A DNA stretch of 30,477 nt from an uncultured Ruminococcus sp. (GTDB lineage: Bacteria > Bacillota > Clostridia > Lachnospirales > Lachnospiraceae), in the NCBI GenBank assembly GCA_900541505.1, contig UQKK01000038.1:1-30477 (forward strand), given 5' to 3'. The notes under the pieces were generated by a model, which was not told the DNA's origin, did not search any database, and was given only the letters and a program-made list of their open reading frames with translations. Of this stretch, positions 22,121 to 30,464 are shown one piece after another. Numbering within the stretch: the first letter of the stretch is position 1; each line of letters starts with the position of its first letter. The position numbers were made by a program, and so were the translations under genes.

Positions 22121-22711
22121 ATGACAAGCAATGAATCTATCGGATTAAAACTGAAGCGCCTGCGCACAGACAAGCACATGACACTGAAGGAGCTCAGCGG
22201 GCTGACGAATTTATCCATCGGCTTTCTGTCGCAGATTGAAAACGGGAAAGCGTCTGTGGCAATTGACACGCTATCCAAAATAGCAGATGTCCTGGAAGTG
22301 ACCCTTCCCTATCTTTTTTCTCAATATGAAGATGAATCCCCCGGCATTGTCACGCGCAGCTTCGATATTGTCTATAAGCCCCAGACACCTTTCTGTCTCC
22401 GGGGCAGCCTGGTACAGAACAAAGAACTGAGCAGGATTCAGCCGAATCTGCTGACCCTGCTGCCCTGCGGCAATCAGATTCCCAAGCCCTCCTGTCACCC
22501 CGGCGAGGAATTTCTCTATGTGATTGACGGCGTGATTGTCCTGGAGCTGGACGGTGTCCGGGAAAATCTGTATCCCGGCGATTCGGCTCATTTTAACTCT
22601 GCCATCTCCCATGCTTACTGGAATGAATCCCGCCATATATCCCATGTACTTTCCACTCAGCTTTGTATTCCGGGAGTGAGTGAAAACGATTCCAACAGAG
22701 AGGAGGGTTAA
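22121..22711 (+). CDS. XRE-cupin transcriptional regulator (first of two)
   Basis: This 196-residue protein has an N-terminal XRE helix-turn-helix (LKLKRLRTDKHMTLKELSGLTNLSIGFLSQIENGKASVAIDTLSKIADVLEV, about 8-62). A C-terminal cupin_2 barrel follows (HPGEEFLYVIDGVIVLELDGVRENLYPGDSAHFN, about 125-160). Such proteins sense small molecules and often control amino-acid, polyamine or peptide catabolism (PuuR-type). The ATG follows AAGGAG by 6 nt, and TATAAT at 22088-22093 may be its -10. The second regulator starts 3 nt after its stop, so the two are co-translated. It probably controls the flanking transport and peptidase genes. Confidence 0.88.
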   Translation: MTSNESIGLKLKRLRTDKHMTLKELSGLTNLSIGFLSQIENGKASVAIDTLSKIADVLEVTLPYLFSQYEDESPGIVTRSFDIVYKPQTPFCLRGSLVQNKELSRIQPNLLTLLPCGNQIPKPSCHPGEEFLYVIDGVIVLELDGVRENLYPGDSAHFNSAISHAYWNESRHISHVLSTQLCIPGVSENDSNREEG

Positions 22712-22714
22712 GAC

Positions 22715-23281
22715 ATGAACTTAAATATCGGACACAAAGTAAAAACGCTGCGCCTTAAAAAGATGATGACCTTAAAAGAACTAAGCGAACGCTCCGGTCT
22801 TTCCGCTGCTTACCTCTCCCAGATGGAACGGGGGCTGAGCCCCATCACTGTGGACACGCTGGGAACAATAGCCGCTTCTCTGGATGTGGATTTGTATTAT
22901 TTCATCGGGACACCCCAAAGTTCAGGGAAAGCCATTGTACACAAGCATGAGCGCACGGTACATCTCGTTGAAAAAGACTGCTATGTCTACTATAATTTGA
23001 GCGGCATCGAAAACACAAGCGCATTTGTCCCCCGTTTTGTGGACCTCTATCCCAGCAGCGAAGCCGAACAGCAATCGCCTGCCTACCCGCATCAGGGAGA
23101 GGAATTTGTCTATGTTCTGCGAGGCATCCTGGAGCTGTGGGTGAATAATCAGCAATACTTTCTCAAGGAAGGAGACTCCGCCCATTATGTCTCTTCCCTG
23201 CCTCATAAATGGCTGAATCCTACGAACGACATGGTACAGCTGTTAATTATCAATAATATCAATTTCTATGTCAATGAATAG
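22715..23281 (+). CDS. XRE-cupin transcriptional regulator (second of two)
   Basis: This 188-residue paralog of the preceding gene has HTH residues about 7-60 (VKTLRLKKMMTLKELSERSGLSAAYLSQMERGLSPITVDTLGTIAASLDV) and a cupin with HQGEEFVYVLRGILELWVNNQQYFLKEGDSAHYVSSLPHKWLNP (about 128-170). The cupin keeps HxGEE and the second GDSAHY...H motif, so it may bind a metal or ligand. AGGAGGG lies 8 nt before the ATG. Recognition helices differ between the two (SIGFLSQIENG versus SAAYLSQMERG), leaving open whether they form heterodimers or bind separate sites. A strong terminator follows. Confidence 0.88.
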   Translation: MNLNIGHKVKTLRLKKMMTLKELSERSGLSAAYLSQMERGLSPITVDTLGTIAASLDVDLYYFIGTPQSSGKAIVHKHERTVHLVEKDCYVYYNLSGIENTSAFVPRFVDLYPSSEAEQQSPAYPHQGEEFVYVLRGILELWVNNQQYFLKEGDSAHYVSSLPHKWLNPTNDMVQLLIINNINFYVNE

Positions 23282-23325
23282 AGACCAAAGCTGATTTGGA
23301 GTTACGCTCTTATATTAAGATACAC

Positions 23326-23386
23326 AAAAGTACCCTGACAGTAAGACACAGAAAAAAGCTGTGTTGAACCATCAGGGTACTTTTTT
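23326..23386 (+). terminator. Strong rho-independent terminator
   Basis: AAAAGTACCCTGA (23326-23338) pairs with TCAGGGTACTTTT (23372-23384) and continues into a run of T. A second hairpin ACACAG/CTGTGT lies inside. It ends the XRE-cupin unit and, read from the other strand, could also end the unit that stops at 23392. Confidence 0.85.
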
Positions 23387-23391
23387 AATCG

Positions 23392-25071
23392 TTATTCTTC
23401 CGAAACAGTTTCTCCATTTGCGTCCTCATCTGTCTCCCCGGACGCCGCGGTCTCTTGTGTCTGTTTCTCTTTTCCGTTGAGGGAGAGCACCGTATTGCTC
23501 ATCTCCCCTTCCTTGTATTCCACTGTCACTTCATCGCCCACATCGTAGCGGATAATATCGATAAAGTCCACCACCGGTATATCAAAGATGTCATCCGAAC
23601 CTTCCAGCATGATATAGTAATGGGAATTTCCATCCACAACGCCCTGAGCAATCTTCGCAATCTTTCCCTGCGCGCTCAGGATATCGCGGGTATCCTCCTC
23701 CACCTGTTTGATGCCGTTTTGATACATCAAATCCGTGTAATTGCTCTCACACTGGCTAACCGTGTCTCCAATCGCCACAATCTGGTATTTCTGCACATTG
23801 ACCATGGCATATTTCTTCACCAGACCCGCATCGTCCTTCAATGCGATGAAATATGTCGGCTCCCCGGAAATATTCAAAAGCAGCGGGAATGCCGCCTTGT
23901 ACTTCAAGTTCTGCACCTGCCCTTCCGCTGAGGACATTGCCGAAGCTTCCGTGGCACCTTCCACCTCGTAGAACTTCGTCTCCATGGTTCTCTGGTTCAT
24001 GAGCACAAATCCTACATTGGACTGGTCTCCCGTGATGGAAGTGACCCCGGTGTACACCCACACGTCATCGTCAATCGCCAGATAGTTGTATCCGTCTGTT
24101 GTATTCAGACAGTCTTTCTGTCCGAGGATACTGTTGAAGAACCCGTGCTTTAACGTCCCATAATAATCATACAGCTCCACCAGAAGGTCCGCGGAGTACG
24201 CCCGGTCAATCCACTCCGGCGCATCCTCAATGCTGTAGTCTGTCGTCTCTCCTGTTATGGCATTGCAAAGCACCACCCTGCCGATGGTCTCGCCGCCAAA
24301 GAGTCCGATGTTGAACTTCTTGACCGGACAAATCCAGTACGGCACACCGTTGTCATCTATCTCAAAGCTCAAGTCATTAAAAATATAGGTCGGATATCTG
24401 AAACGCAGATGACGGTATATATTGCGGTTGAAATGGTCGCTCTCTGTGTATTTCATACCCTCTTCGAGTTTCACCAGCTCTGTATTCTGGGTCGCCATAT
24501 CGATGCGGATATAGGCGGGGATTCCTTCGTTCTGGTTGGTCAGCCATTTAATGATATTGGCGTATTTCAGCGGCGACACCCGCACCGGCTGGTCCTGATA
24601 GTTAATCTGGCTGTACAGTTCATCCACCTCAAACTGGGATACCATGTCCACCATGCTTCCCATCTTCCTGTTTCCTAAGATTGCTGCGGATTCTCTGTCT
24701 AAAAGTGGAATCTGGTCAAAGGAGAGCTCCTCAATATCTTTTGAAAACTCGCCGTTTTCCACTGTCATCAGCTTCTGGTATTTTTTCGCGTTTACGATAG
24801 GAGAAGACAGCAAAGTCCCCACCAGATACACGATAACGACTGCCGCCAGCACCCCCAGGATTGCCTTCAGCCCCTTTGATGTCCGCAGTTCATAGCGGTT
24901 CAGCCGCTTTTTTCTCGCATAGCCTACCGCTGCCAGCACTACAATAATCATGAGGAATATCCAAAATTCCGTGGAATGGATATTGATGGCAGGCAGCGCC
25001 ACATAGTAATAGATACCCAGCAGCAGGATTACCGCAGCCGCTGCCGCAATTTTTGTCTTGATATTTTTCAT
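23392..25071 (-). CDS. Membrane-anchored protein of unknown function, third gene of the trk operon
   Basis: I do not recognise this 559-residue protein. Three hydrophobic helices lie at the N-terminus (about 7-29, 36-52 and 70-91). A large, mostly polar domain of about 400 residues then follows, with many aromatic and acidic residues (YIFNDLSFEIDDNGVPYWICPVKKFN; VGDEVTVEYKEGEMSN). It ends in an acidic, low-complexity tail (QTQETAASGETDEDANGETVSEE). No lipobox or enzyme motif was seen. It starts 12 nt after the trkH stop with GGGAGG 5 nt upstream of its ATG, so it is co-expressed with the potassium system. A regulatory or wall-facing partner of TrkH is possible but unproven. Confidence 0.8.
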   Translation of the reverse strand: MKNIKTKIAAAAAVILLLGIYYYVALPAINIHSTEFWIFLMIIVVLAAVGYARKKRLNRYELRTSKGLKAILGVLAAVVIVYLVGTLLSSPIVNAKKYQKLMTVENGEFSKDIEELSFDQIPLLDRESAAILGNRKMGSMVDMVSQFEVDELYSQINYQDQPVRVSPLKYANIIKWLTNQNEGIPAYIRIDMATQNTELVKLEEGMKYTESDHFNRNIYRHLRFRYPTYIFNDLSFEIDDNGVPYWICPVKKFNIGLFGGETIGRVVLCNAITGETTDYSIEDAPEWIDRAYSADLLVELYDYYGTLKHGFFNSILGQKDCLNTTDGYNYLAIDDDVWVYTGVTSITGDQSNVGFVLMNQRTMETKFYEVEGATEASAMSSAEGQVQNLKYKAAFPLLLNISGEPTYFIALKDDAGLVKKYAMVNVQKYQIVAIGDTVSQCESNYTDLMYQNGIKQVEEDTRDILSAQGKIAKIAQGVVDGNSHYYIMLEGSDDIFDIPVVDFIDIIRYDVGDEVTVEYKEGEMSNTVLSLNGKEKQTQETAASGETDEDANGETVSEE

Positions 25072-25083
25072 TCTATCCTCCCG

Positions 25084-26529
25084 TTAAAACGTTCGCCTCC
25101 ACAATTCCGGCGAAAAAATGAGCAGGTATGGAATCACTTCCAGCCGCCCCGCCAGCATATCCACACAGAACACAATCTTAGACAGCAGCGAAAAGTCCTG
25201 GAAATTATCTACTGGTCCGACGGCGGAAATTCCCGGTCCTACATTATTGATGGTTGTCAACACCCCGCTGAAAGTAGTGGCAAAATCAAAGTTGTCAATT
25301 GATACCAACAGCACAGAGATGATAATTATCAGTATATAGGATACAAAGTAAAGATATACCCCCTGCATCGTATCCTGTCCGATTTTTTTCCCGTTCACGC
25401 GCACTACCGTCACAGCTTTCGGATGTAAAATCCTCTGTACACCCTGTTTCACTGTCTTTACCAGTATCAGAAGCCGGGAGACCTTGATTCCCCCTCCGGT
25501 GCTTCCCGCGCAGGCGCCTATGACCATGAGAACCAGAAGGAGCGCCTTGGACAGCTCCGGCCAGTGATTGTAATCTGCGCTGTAAAATCCGGTCGTCGTG
25601 ATAATAGAAGCCACCTGAAAAAAGGAGTACCGAAACGCCTGCCCCACGCTCTCACATATGTGTAAAATATTCACCGTGATGATAACGACCGATGCGGCTA
25701 TAATTCCCAGATAAGCTCGCATCTCCTCATTTTTTAAAGCTTCCTTCCATTTCTTCATGCAGATGAGGAAATATAGGTTAAAGTTGATTCCGAACAAAAT
25801 CATAAACACCCCTATGACACCGTCGATATACGCACTGTCATAATAGGCTACGCTGGCATTGCGGTTGGAAAATCCTCCCGTTCCCGCTGTACTGAAAGAA
25901 TGCAGCAGGGCATCATAAAAACTCATGCCGCCAAACATCAGAAGGATTACTTCCACTGCTGTCAGCACAAAATACATCTCATAGAGAATCTTTGCCGTAT
26001 GCCTTGCTTTAGGCACCAGCTTATCTGCCTCCGGTCCCGGCACCTCTGCCCGCATCAGATGCATGGAATTATCTGATTTCAGCGAGGTGAGCATCATGAC
26101 GAAAACCAGCACCCCCATACCGCCTATCCAGTGTGTCAGACTCCGCCAGAAGGACATTCCCTTTGGCAGACTCTCGATATCCACGAGGATAGTCGAACCA
26201 GTTGTAGTAAACCCGGAAACAGTCTCAAAAAAGGCGTCCGGGTAATAGGGTATACTGCCTGACAGGAAAAAAGGCAGCGCTCCAAACAATGACCATAAGA
26301 CCCAGGCAATCCCGACCACCACGAACCCTTCCTTTCCGTAAATGGTCCTCTCTTCAGGCGCTTTCCGCCCAAAAATCAGGAACAGGATTCCGAGAATGGC
26401 GCTCACAGCCAAAAATGCCAGACCACTCTTCTCCCTGTACAGGAGGGACACAAATGCCGGAACCAGGAGGACCGCTCCTTCCACTCCCAGCATTTTTCCC
26501 AGAATATAGCATATCATCTTCTTGTTCAT
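25084..26529 (-). CDS. trkH: Potassium uptake protein TrkH
   Basis: This 481-residue membrane subunit conducts K+ (or Na+) with four selectivity-filter-like repeats: SGFTTTGSTIL, STAGTGGFSNRN, ITTTGFYSADYNHW and TTINNVGPGISAVGP. The Gly in each loop is present. Length and layout fit TrkH/KtrB. The ATG at 26529 follows AGGTGG by 8 nt; this site overlaps the trkA stop codon (TAG at 26544-26542), so translation is coupled to trkA. It is followed by the unrecognised membrane protein. It needs TrkA for gating. Confidence 0.95.
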   Translation of the reverse strand: MNKKMICYILGKMLGVEGAVLLVPAFVSLLYREKSGLAFLAVSAILGILFLIFGRKAPEERTIYGKEGFVVVGIAWVLWSLFGALPFFLSGSIPYYPDAFFETVSGFTTTGSTILVDIESLPKGMSFWRSLTHWIGGMGVLVFVMMLTSLKSDNSMHLMRAEVPGPEADKLVPKARHTAKILYEMYFVLTAVEVILLMFGGMSFYDALLHSFSTAGTGGFSNRNASVAYYDSAYIDGVIGVFMILFGINFNLYFLICMKKWKEALKNEEMRAYLGIIAASVVIITVNILHICESVGQAFRYSFFQVASIITTTGFYSADYNHWPELSKALLLVLMVIGACAGSTGGGIKVSRLLILVKTVKQGVQRILHPKAVTVVRVNGKKIGQDTMQGVYLYFVSYILIIIISVLLVSIDNFDFATTFSGVLTTINNVGPGISAVGPVDNFQDFSLLSKIVFCVDMLAGRLEVIPYLLIFSPELWRRTF

Positions 26530-26541
26530 AACGCGCCCCAC

Positions 26542-27900
26542 CTACATTAAAATGTCCTGAATATCCTGAATCTGCTTTTCCATAGTGACTACTATGACAC
26601 TGTCCCCAACGTTGATGCAGTCGTCACCATTAGGGATGATAATCCTTCGCTTTCTCGCGATACATGCAATAAGGTTATTGGATTTGAGAGACAAATCTTT
26701 CAGAGGAATACCCGTATAAGAAGTTTCTGACTTAACGATAAACTCCAGAGCTTCCACCTTGCCGTCCACCAGCTGGTAGAGTGTCTCTACATTCACGCTC
26801 CCCTGTGAATTTTTTCTCGCCCGCACATAGCTTAAAATTCTGTCCGCGGTCGCTGTCTTTGCGGAGACAATACTGTCTATCTCAAAATTTTCTACCATTT
26901 TCGCTCTGCGGTCTTCATTAATCTTCACAATAATCTTATCTACATTCTGGCTCTTTGCAAAAAGGGACATGATAATATTCTCTTCATCCATCCCTGTGAG
27001 TGCCACAAACGCATCCGCCTCGTCTATCTGCTCTTCAATCAAAAGGTCATGATCCGATGCATCGCCGTGGATGATAGTCGCTTTGGGAAGCAGCTCGCAC
27101 AGATTTTCACACTTCTCCTCGGATTTTTCAATAATCTTCACCCACATTCCAATGGCAAGGAGCTGTTTCGCCAGATAGTAGCTGGTCCTTCCGCCGCCGC
27201 AGATGAGCACTTTTCTGATTTTCCCTTTGTGATATCCCACGGACCCGAAAAACTGCTTCAAATCCTCGTGGGACGCCGCGATATGAATCCGGTCCCCTTC
27301 TCTGAGCACATCATCACCGGATGGAATGAATACATCCGTTCCTCTCTCCACCGCGCATACAAGAATCTTCACCTGAAGCTTCTTATACACATCCGCAAGA
27401 GACATTCCTCTTAACGGACTCTTTTCAGTCAGCAGATACTCTATGAGCTCTGCCCTGCCTTTTACAAATGTTTCCATCTTGCTGGCATCCGGGAACAGCA
27501 GCAGCCTGTAAATCTCCTCCGCCATAATAAGCTCCGGGTTTACCACCATGCTCAGATGCAAATCTTCTTTGAGGATATCTATCTGCTGGTAATACACGGG
27601 ATTTCTCACCCTGGCAATCGTATGCTTTGCCCCCAGTCTCTTGGCAATCAGGCAGCTCAGCATATTGCACTCGTCTGTGGATGTACAGGCAATCACCAAA
27701 TCGGCATTGGGTACATCCGCTTCTTTCTGCACTTCCACACTGCCGCCGTCTCCGCTGACGCAGAAAACGTCCAGACGGTCTATGGCTGCTCTTAATTTTC
27801 TCTCATTGCTGTCTATGAGCACCACATCATAATCTTCCGCCGACAGAGACCTCGCCAGCTTATAGCCTACCTTACCGTCCCCGATAATCACTATCTTCAT
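26542..27900 (-). CDS. trkA: Trk system potassium uptake protein TrkA
   Basis: This 452-residue cytoplasmic gating subunit has two RCK units. The first nucleotide-binding Rossmann motif is GDGKVG (7-12) with VLIDSNERK at the end of the second strand. The second is CGGGRTSYYLAKQL (about 230-243) with IIEKSEEKCENL. Each is followed by a TrkA-C domain (KILVCAVERGTDVFIPSGDDVLREGDRIHIA; NLIACIARKRRIIIPNGDDCINVGDSVIVV). It binds NAD(H)/ATP and opens TrkH. The ATG at 27900 follows AGAGGG by 7 nt. It leads the three-gene unit from the promoter at 27954-27982. I saw no c-di-AMP riboswitch upstream. Confidence 0.95.
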   Translation of the reverse strand: MKIVIIGDGKVGYKLARSLSAEDYDVVLIDSNERKLRAAIDRLDVFCVSGDGGSVEVQKEADVPNADLVIACTSTDECNMLSCLIAKRLGAKHTIARVRNPVYYQQIDILKEDLHLSMVVNPELIMAEEIYRLLLFPDASKMETFVKGRAELIEYLLTEKSPLRGMSLADVYKKLQVKILVCAVERGTDVFIPSGDDVLREGDRIHIAASHEDLKQFFGSVGYHKGKIRKVLICGGGRTSYYLAKQLLAIGMWVKIIEKSEEKCENLCELLPKATIIHGDASDHDLLIEEQIDEADAFVALTGMDEENIIMSLFAKSQNVDKIIVKINEDRRAKMVENFEIDSIVSAKTATADRILSYVRARKNSQGSVNVETLYQLVDGKVEALEFIVKSETSYTGIPLKDLSLKSNNLIACIARKRRIIIPNGDDCINVGDSVIVVTMEKQIQDIQDILM

Positions 27901-27953
27901 TTGTTTTCCCTCTGTTTTCCTTTTCAATTTGCCGTTATCAAAACAGCAGAAAA

Positions 27954-27982
27954 ATTATAGCACTTTTATATGCAAACTACAA
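27954..27982 (-). promoter_or_regulatory. Promoter of the trkA-trkH operon
   Basis: On the minus strand TTGTAG (27982-27977), a 17-nt spacer and perfect TATAAT (27959-27954), giving a short leader of about 45 nt. Confidence 0.65.
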
Positions 27983-28038
27983 TGCCTTTGCGCCGAATCT
28001 TTCCGGTATCCTTACACCCTTTGTTACTATGCACAGAA

Positions 28039-28094
28039 AAGGAGCTGTTGCCCCACGGATGTATGATTGATATCTCATCCTGCAACAGCTCCTT
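28039..28094 (-). terminator. Terminator of the EF-G-like gene
   Basis: AAGGAGCTGTTGC and GCAACAGCTCCTT (28039-28051 and 28082-28094) form a perfect 13-bp stem with a 30-nt loop. On the minus strand it is followed by TTCTG after CTCCTT, and it separates the EF-G-like gene from the trk promoter. Confidence 0.75.
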
Positions 28095-28132
28095 CTTCAT
28101 TTTTCTCTCACTGTGTCATACACATTATGTTC

Positions 28133-30211
28133 TTACTCTTCTGCCGCCGCTCTCGCCGCAATCTCCTTCTCCTGTACATCAGACGGAGCCTGCTCGTATC
28201 TCGCGAAAGTATACTCGTAAGTTCCTCTGCCGCCTGTCATGGAACGAAGCGTTGTGCAGTATCCGAACAGTCCGGTCATGGGGATATCTGCCTCGATAAC
28301 CTGTTTGCCGCCGGAAACCGGATTCATGCCGAGCACACGTCCGCGCCTCTTGTTCAAATCTCCCATCACATCTCCGGTGTAATCATCGGGCACTGTCACT
28401 TTCAGGGAAACGATTGGTTCCATGAGGACCGGTCCCGCCTCCATGAAGCCCTTCTTGAACGCCTGGCTGGTCGCCGTCTTAAACGCCATCTCGGAAGAGT
28501 CTACCGGATGGTAGGAACCATCGTACAATGTCGCCTTCACACCCACTACCGGATATCCGGCAAGAGGTCCTTTCACCACGGAATCCTGAAGTCCCTTTTC
28601 CACTGCCGGGAAGTAGTTCTTCGGCACGGCTCCGCCGACTACACATTCCTCAAATACGTATGGCTTCTCCAAATCTCCGGAGGGCTCGAATTTCATCTTA
28701 ACGTGTCCATACTGTCCGTGTCCGCCGGTCTGCTTCTTATACTTCATATCCACATCGGAATTCTTGCGGATGGTCTCGCGGAACGCTACCTTCGGTGTCT
28801 CAAGGAGAATCTCTACCTTATATCTGGCTGCCAGCTTGCTCGCCGCAATCTCCAGATGCTGGTCGCCCATTCCATAGAGCAGGGTCTGACGGTTCTCACT
28901 GTCATTGACCGCCTTCAGTGTCACATCTTCCGCTGTCATCTTCGCCAGCGCCTGGGAAACCTTATCCTCATCGCCTTTATTTTTCACGCGGTATCTCATA
29001 TATGTATACGGCGCAGAGTAATCTGTCTTCGCGTAGGATACAGGCGTATTCTTTGTGGAGAGGGTATCTCCTGTGCGGGTATTGGTCAGTTTTGCGATAG
29101 CGCCGATATCACCTGCAAACAGCTCGGATACTTCTGTTGGCTTGTTGCCGCACATGGTGTAGAGCTTGCCCGGCTTCTCCTCCGCCTCAGTATCCGCGTT
29201 GTACAGCACATCATCCCCTTTGAGCACACCGGAGCATACCTTTACAAAGGAATATTTACCGATGAACGGGTCCACCATGGTCTTAAATACATAAGCGGTC
29301 TTCGCTTTGGCGAAGTCGTAATTCCCCTCGAAAATTTCGTTGGTCGTGCGGTTCAGTCCCGCGCAGCTCCGTTTATCCGGGCTCGGGAAGAATCTTACAA
29401 TATCTGACAGAAGGTTGGCAACGCCCTGTGCCTGAATATTGGAGCCCATCGCCACCGGAACGATATCTCCGTCCATCACCTCTGTACGCATGGCAGAGCG
29501 AATCTCCTCTACGGAAAATTCCTCGCCGTTGAAATATCTCTCCATAAACTCTTCGCTTGTCTCTGCCACAGATTCCATCAGAGCATCTCTCAAAATCTGA
29601 AGGTTCGGCAGACAGTACTCCGGAATCTCACACTCTTCTCTCTGACCTACGCCTGTGTAGCGGCGTCCCGCATTTTTGATGACATTGATGTATCCGACCA
29701 GCTTTTCATTTTCACGGATTGGCTGGAAATGCGGCGCAATCTTCTTGCCGTATCTCGCCGTCAAATCTTCCACCACCTGACGGAAACTTGCATCGTCCAC
29801 ATCCATCTCCGTCACATAAATCATACGGGGCAGATTATACTTGTCGCACAGCTCCCATGCCTTCTCTGTGCCGACCTGCACGCCCGCTTTACCGGAAACA
29901 ACGATGACCGCAGCATCCGCCGCGCTGACTGCCTCTTCTACTTCACCGACAAAATCGAAATATCCGGGAGTGTCCAGGATATTAATCTTTGCTTTTTCCC
30001 ATTCAATCGGAATCAGACTTGTGCTGATAGAAAATCCGCGCTTCTGTTCCTCTTTGTCAAAATCGCTGACCGTATTGGAATCTCCGATTTTCCCCATACG
30101 GTTCGTTGCCCCAGATACATATAACATCGCCTCGACAAGACTTGTCTTGCCGCTCCCGCCGTGTCCGAGCAATACTACGTTCCTAATCTCGTCTGTTCTG
30201 TAAACCTTCAT
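28133..30211 (-). CDS. Elongation factor G-like GTPase (EF-G2 / FusA2-type)
   Basis: This 692-residue translational GTPase has the EF-G domain order. G1 is GHGGSGKT (16-23) rather than the AHIDAGKTT type of the main EF-G; G3 is DTPGYFDF (80-87), with Tyr84 where canonical EF-G has the catalytic His; G4 is TEMD (134-137) instead of NKMD. Domain IV is kept (QTGGHGQYGHVKMKFEP; GGAVPKNYFPAVEKGLQ; SYHPVDSSEMAFK), as is the domain V end (NKRRGRVLGMNPV). It is thus the second EF-G-like paralog found in many Clostridia, with unknown role, possibly ribosome recycling or stress. The ATG follows AAGGAGG by 7 nt. Confidence 0.9.
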   Translation of the reverse strand: MKVYRTDEIRNVVLLGHGGSGKTSLVEAMLYVSGATNRMGKIGDSNTVSDFDKEEQKRGFSISTSLIPIEWEKAKINILDTPGYFDFVGEVEEAVSAADAAVIVVSGKAGVQVGTEKAWELCDKYNLPRMIYVTEMDVDDASFRQVVEDLTARYGKKIAPHFQPIRENEKLVGYINVIKNAGRRYTGVGQREECEIPEYCLPNLQILRDALMESVAETSEEFMERYFNGEEFSVEEIRSAMRTEVMDGDIVPVAMGSNIQAQGVANLLSDIVRFFPSPDKRSCAGLNRTTNEIFEGNYDFAKAKTAYVFKTMVDPFIGKYSFVKVCSGVLKGDDVLYNADTEAEEKPGKLYTMCGNKPTEVSELFAGDIGAIAKLTNTRTGDTLSTKNTPVSYAKTDYSAPYTYMRYRVKNKGDEDKVSQALAKMTAEDVTLKAVNDSENRQTLLYGMGDQHLEIAASKLAARYKVEILLETPKVAFRETIRKNSDVDMKYKKQTGGHGQYGHVKMKFEPSGDLEKPYVFEECVVGGAVPKNYFPAVEKGLQDSVVKGPLAGYPVVGVKATLYDGSYHPVDSSEMAFKTATSQAFKKGFMEAGPVLMEPIVSLKVTVPDDYTGDVMGDLNKRRGRVLGMNPVSGGKQVIEADIPMTGLFGYCTTLRSMTGGRGTYEYTFARYEQAPSDVQEKEIAARAAAEE

Positions 30212-30238
30212 GCTGCTGCCTCCTTGTGTGTAGTTTTC

Positions 30239-30276
30239 TATATGCGCATGCGCTGTAAGCCGTCTGTGCGCATATA
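30239..30276 (-). promoter_or_regulatory. Leader hairpin of the EF-G-like gene
   Basis: TATATGCGCA (30239-30248) and TGCGCATATA (30267-30276) form a perfect 10-bp inverted repeat in the 5' leader, about 20 nt before the ribosome site. The overlapping palindrome GCGCATGCGC (30244-30253) adds an alternative pairing. Confidence 0.5.
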
Positions 30277-30290
30277 TGCTATATGTGTAT

Positions 30291-30319
30291 ATTGTACTAA
30301 AACTTCGCTGTAATTACAA
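30291..30319 (-). promoter_or_regulatory. Promoter of the EF-G-like gene
   Basis: On the minus strand TTGTAA (30319-30314), a 17-nt spacer and TACAAT (30296-30291). Confidence 0.6.
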
Positions 30320-30356
30320 CTATTTTATTAAGTTTTAACAACAGAGGCAGATTTAT

Positions 30357-30385
30357 TTTACTTTTAGACTGCAAAGTGTTAAAAT
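30357..30385 (+). promoter_or_regulatory. Promoter for a gene beyond the right edge
   Basis: TTTACT (30357-30362), a 17-nt spacer and TAAAAT (30380-30385) face rightward. At least 85 nt of leader follow inside the window. Confidence 0.45.
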
Positions 30386-30439
30386 GTGTTTAATGTCAGT
30401 GTTGCTGCTGATACACCGGCACTATATCAGAGGGAGATG

Positions 30440-30464
30440 ACTCCCGCCTCTATAGGCGGTGAGT
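30440..30464 (+). other. Leader hairpin with a tiny ORF at the right edge
   Basis: CCGCCT (30444-30449) and AGGCGG (30454-30459) form a tight stem, extended by ACTC/GAGT outside. An ATG at 30438 after GAGGG gives nine codons ending in TAA. This could be a leader peptide or the start of a structured leader RNA; the window ends too soon to tell. Confidence 0.3.

Noticed and set aside
27901..28038. c-di-AMP (ydaO-type) riboswitch before trkA
   Set aside because: The leader from the predicted promoter is only about 45 nt, too short for this aptamer.
28067..29407. 446-codon open frame on the plus strand
   Set aside because: It is antisense to the EF-G-like gene, has no ribosome site, and its translation is rich in His, Cys and Arg without any family pattern.
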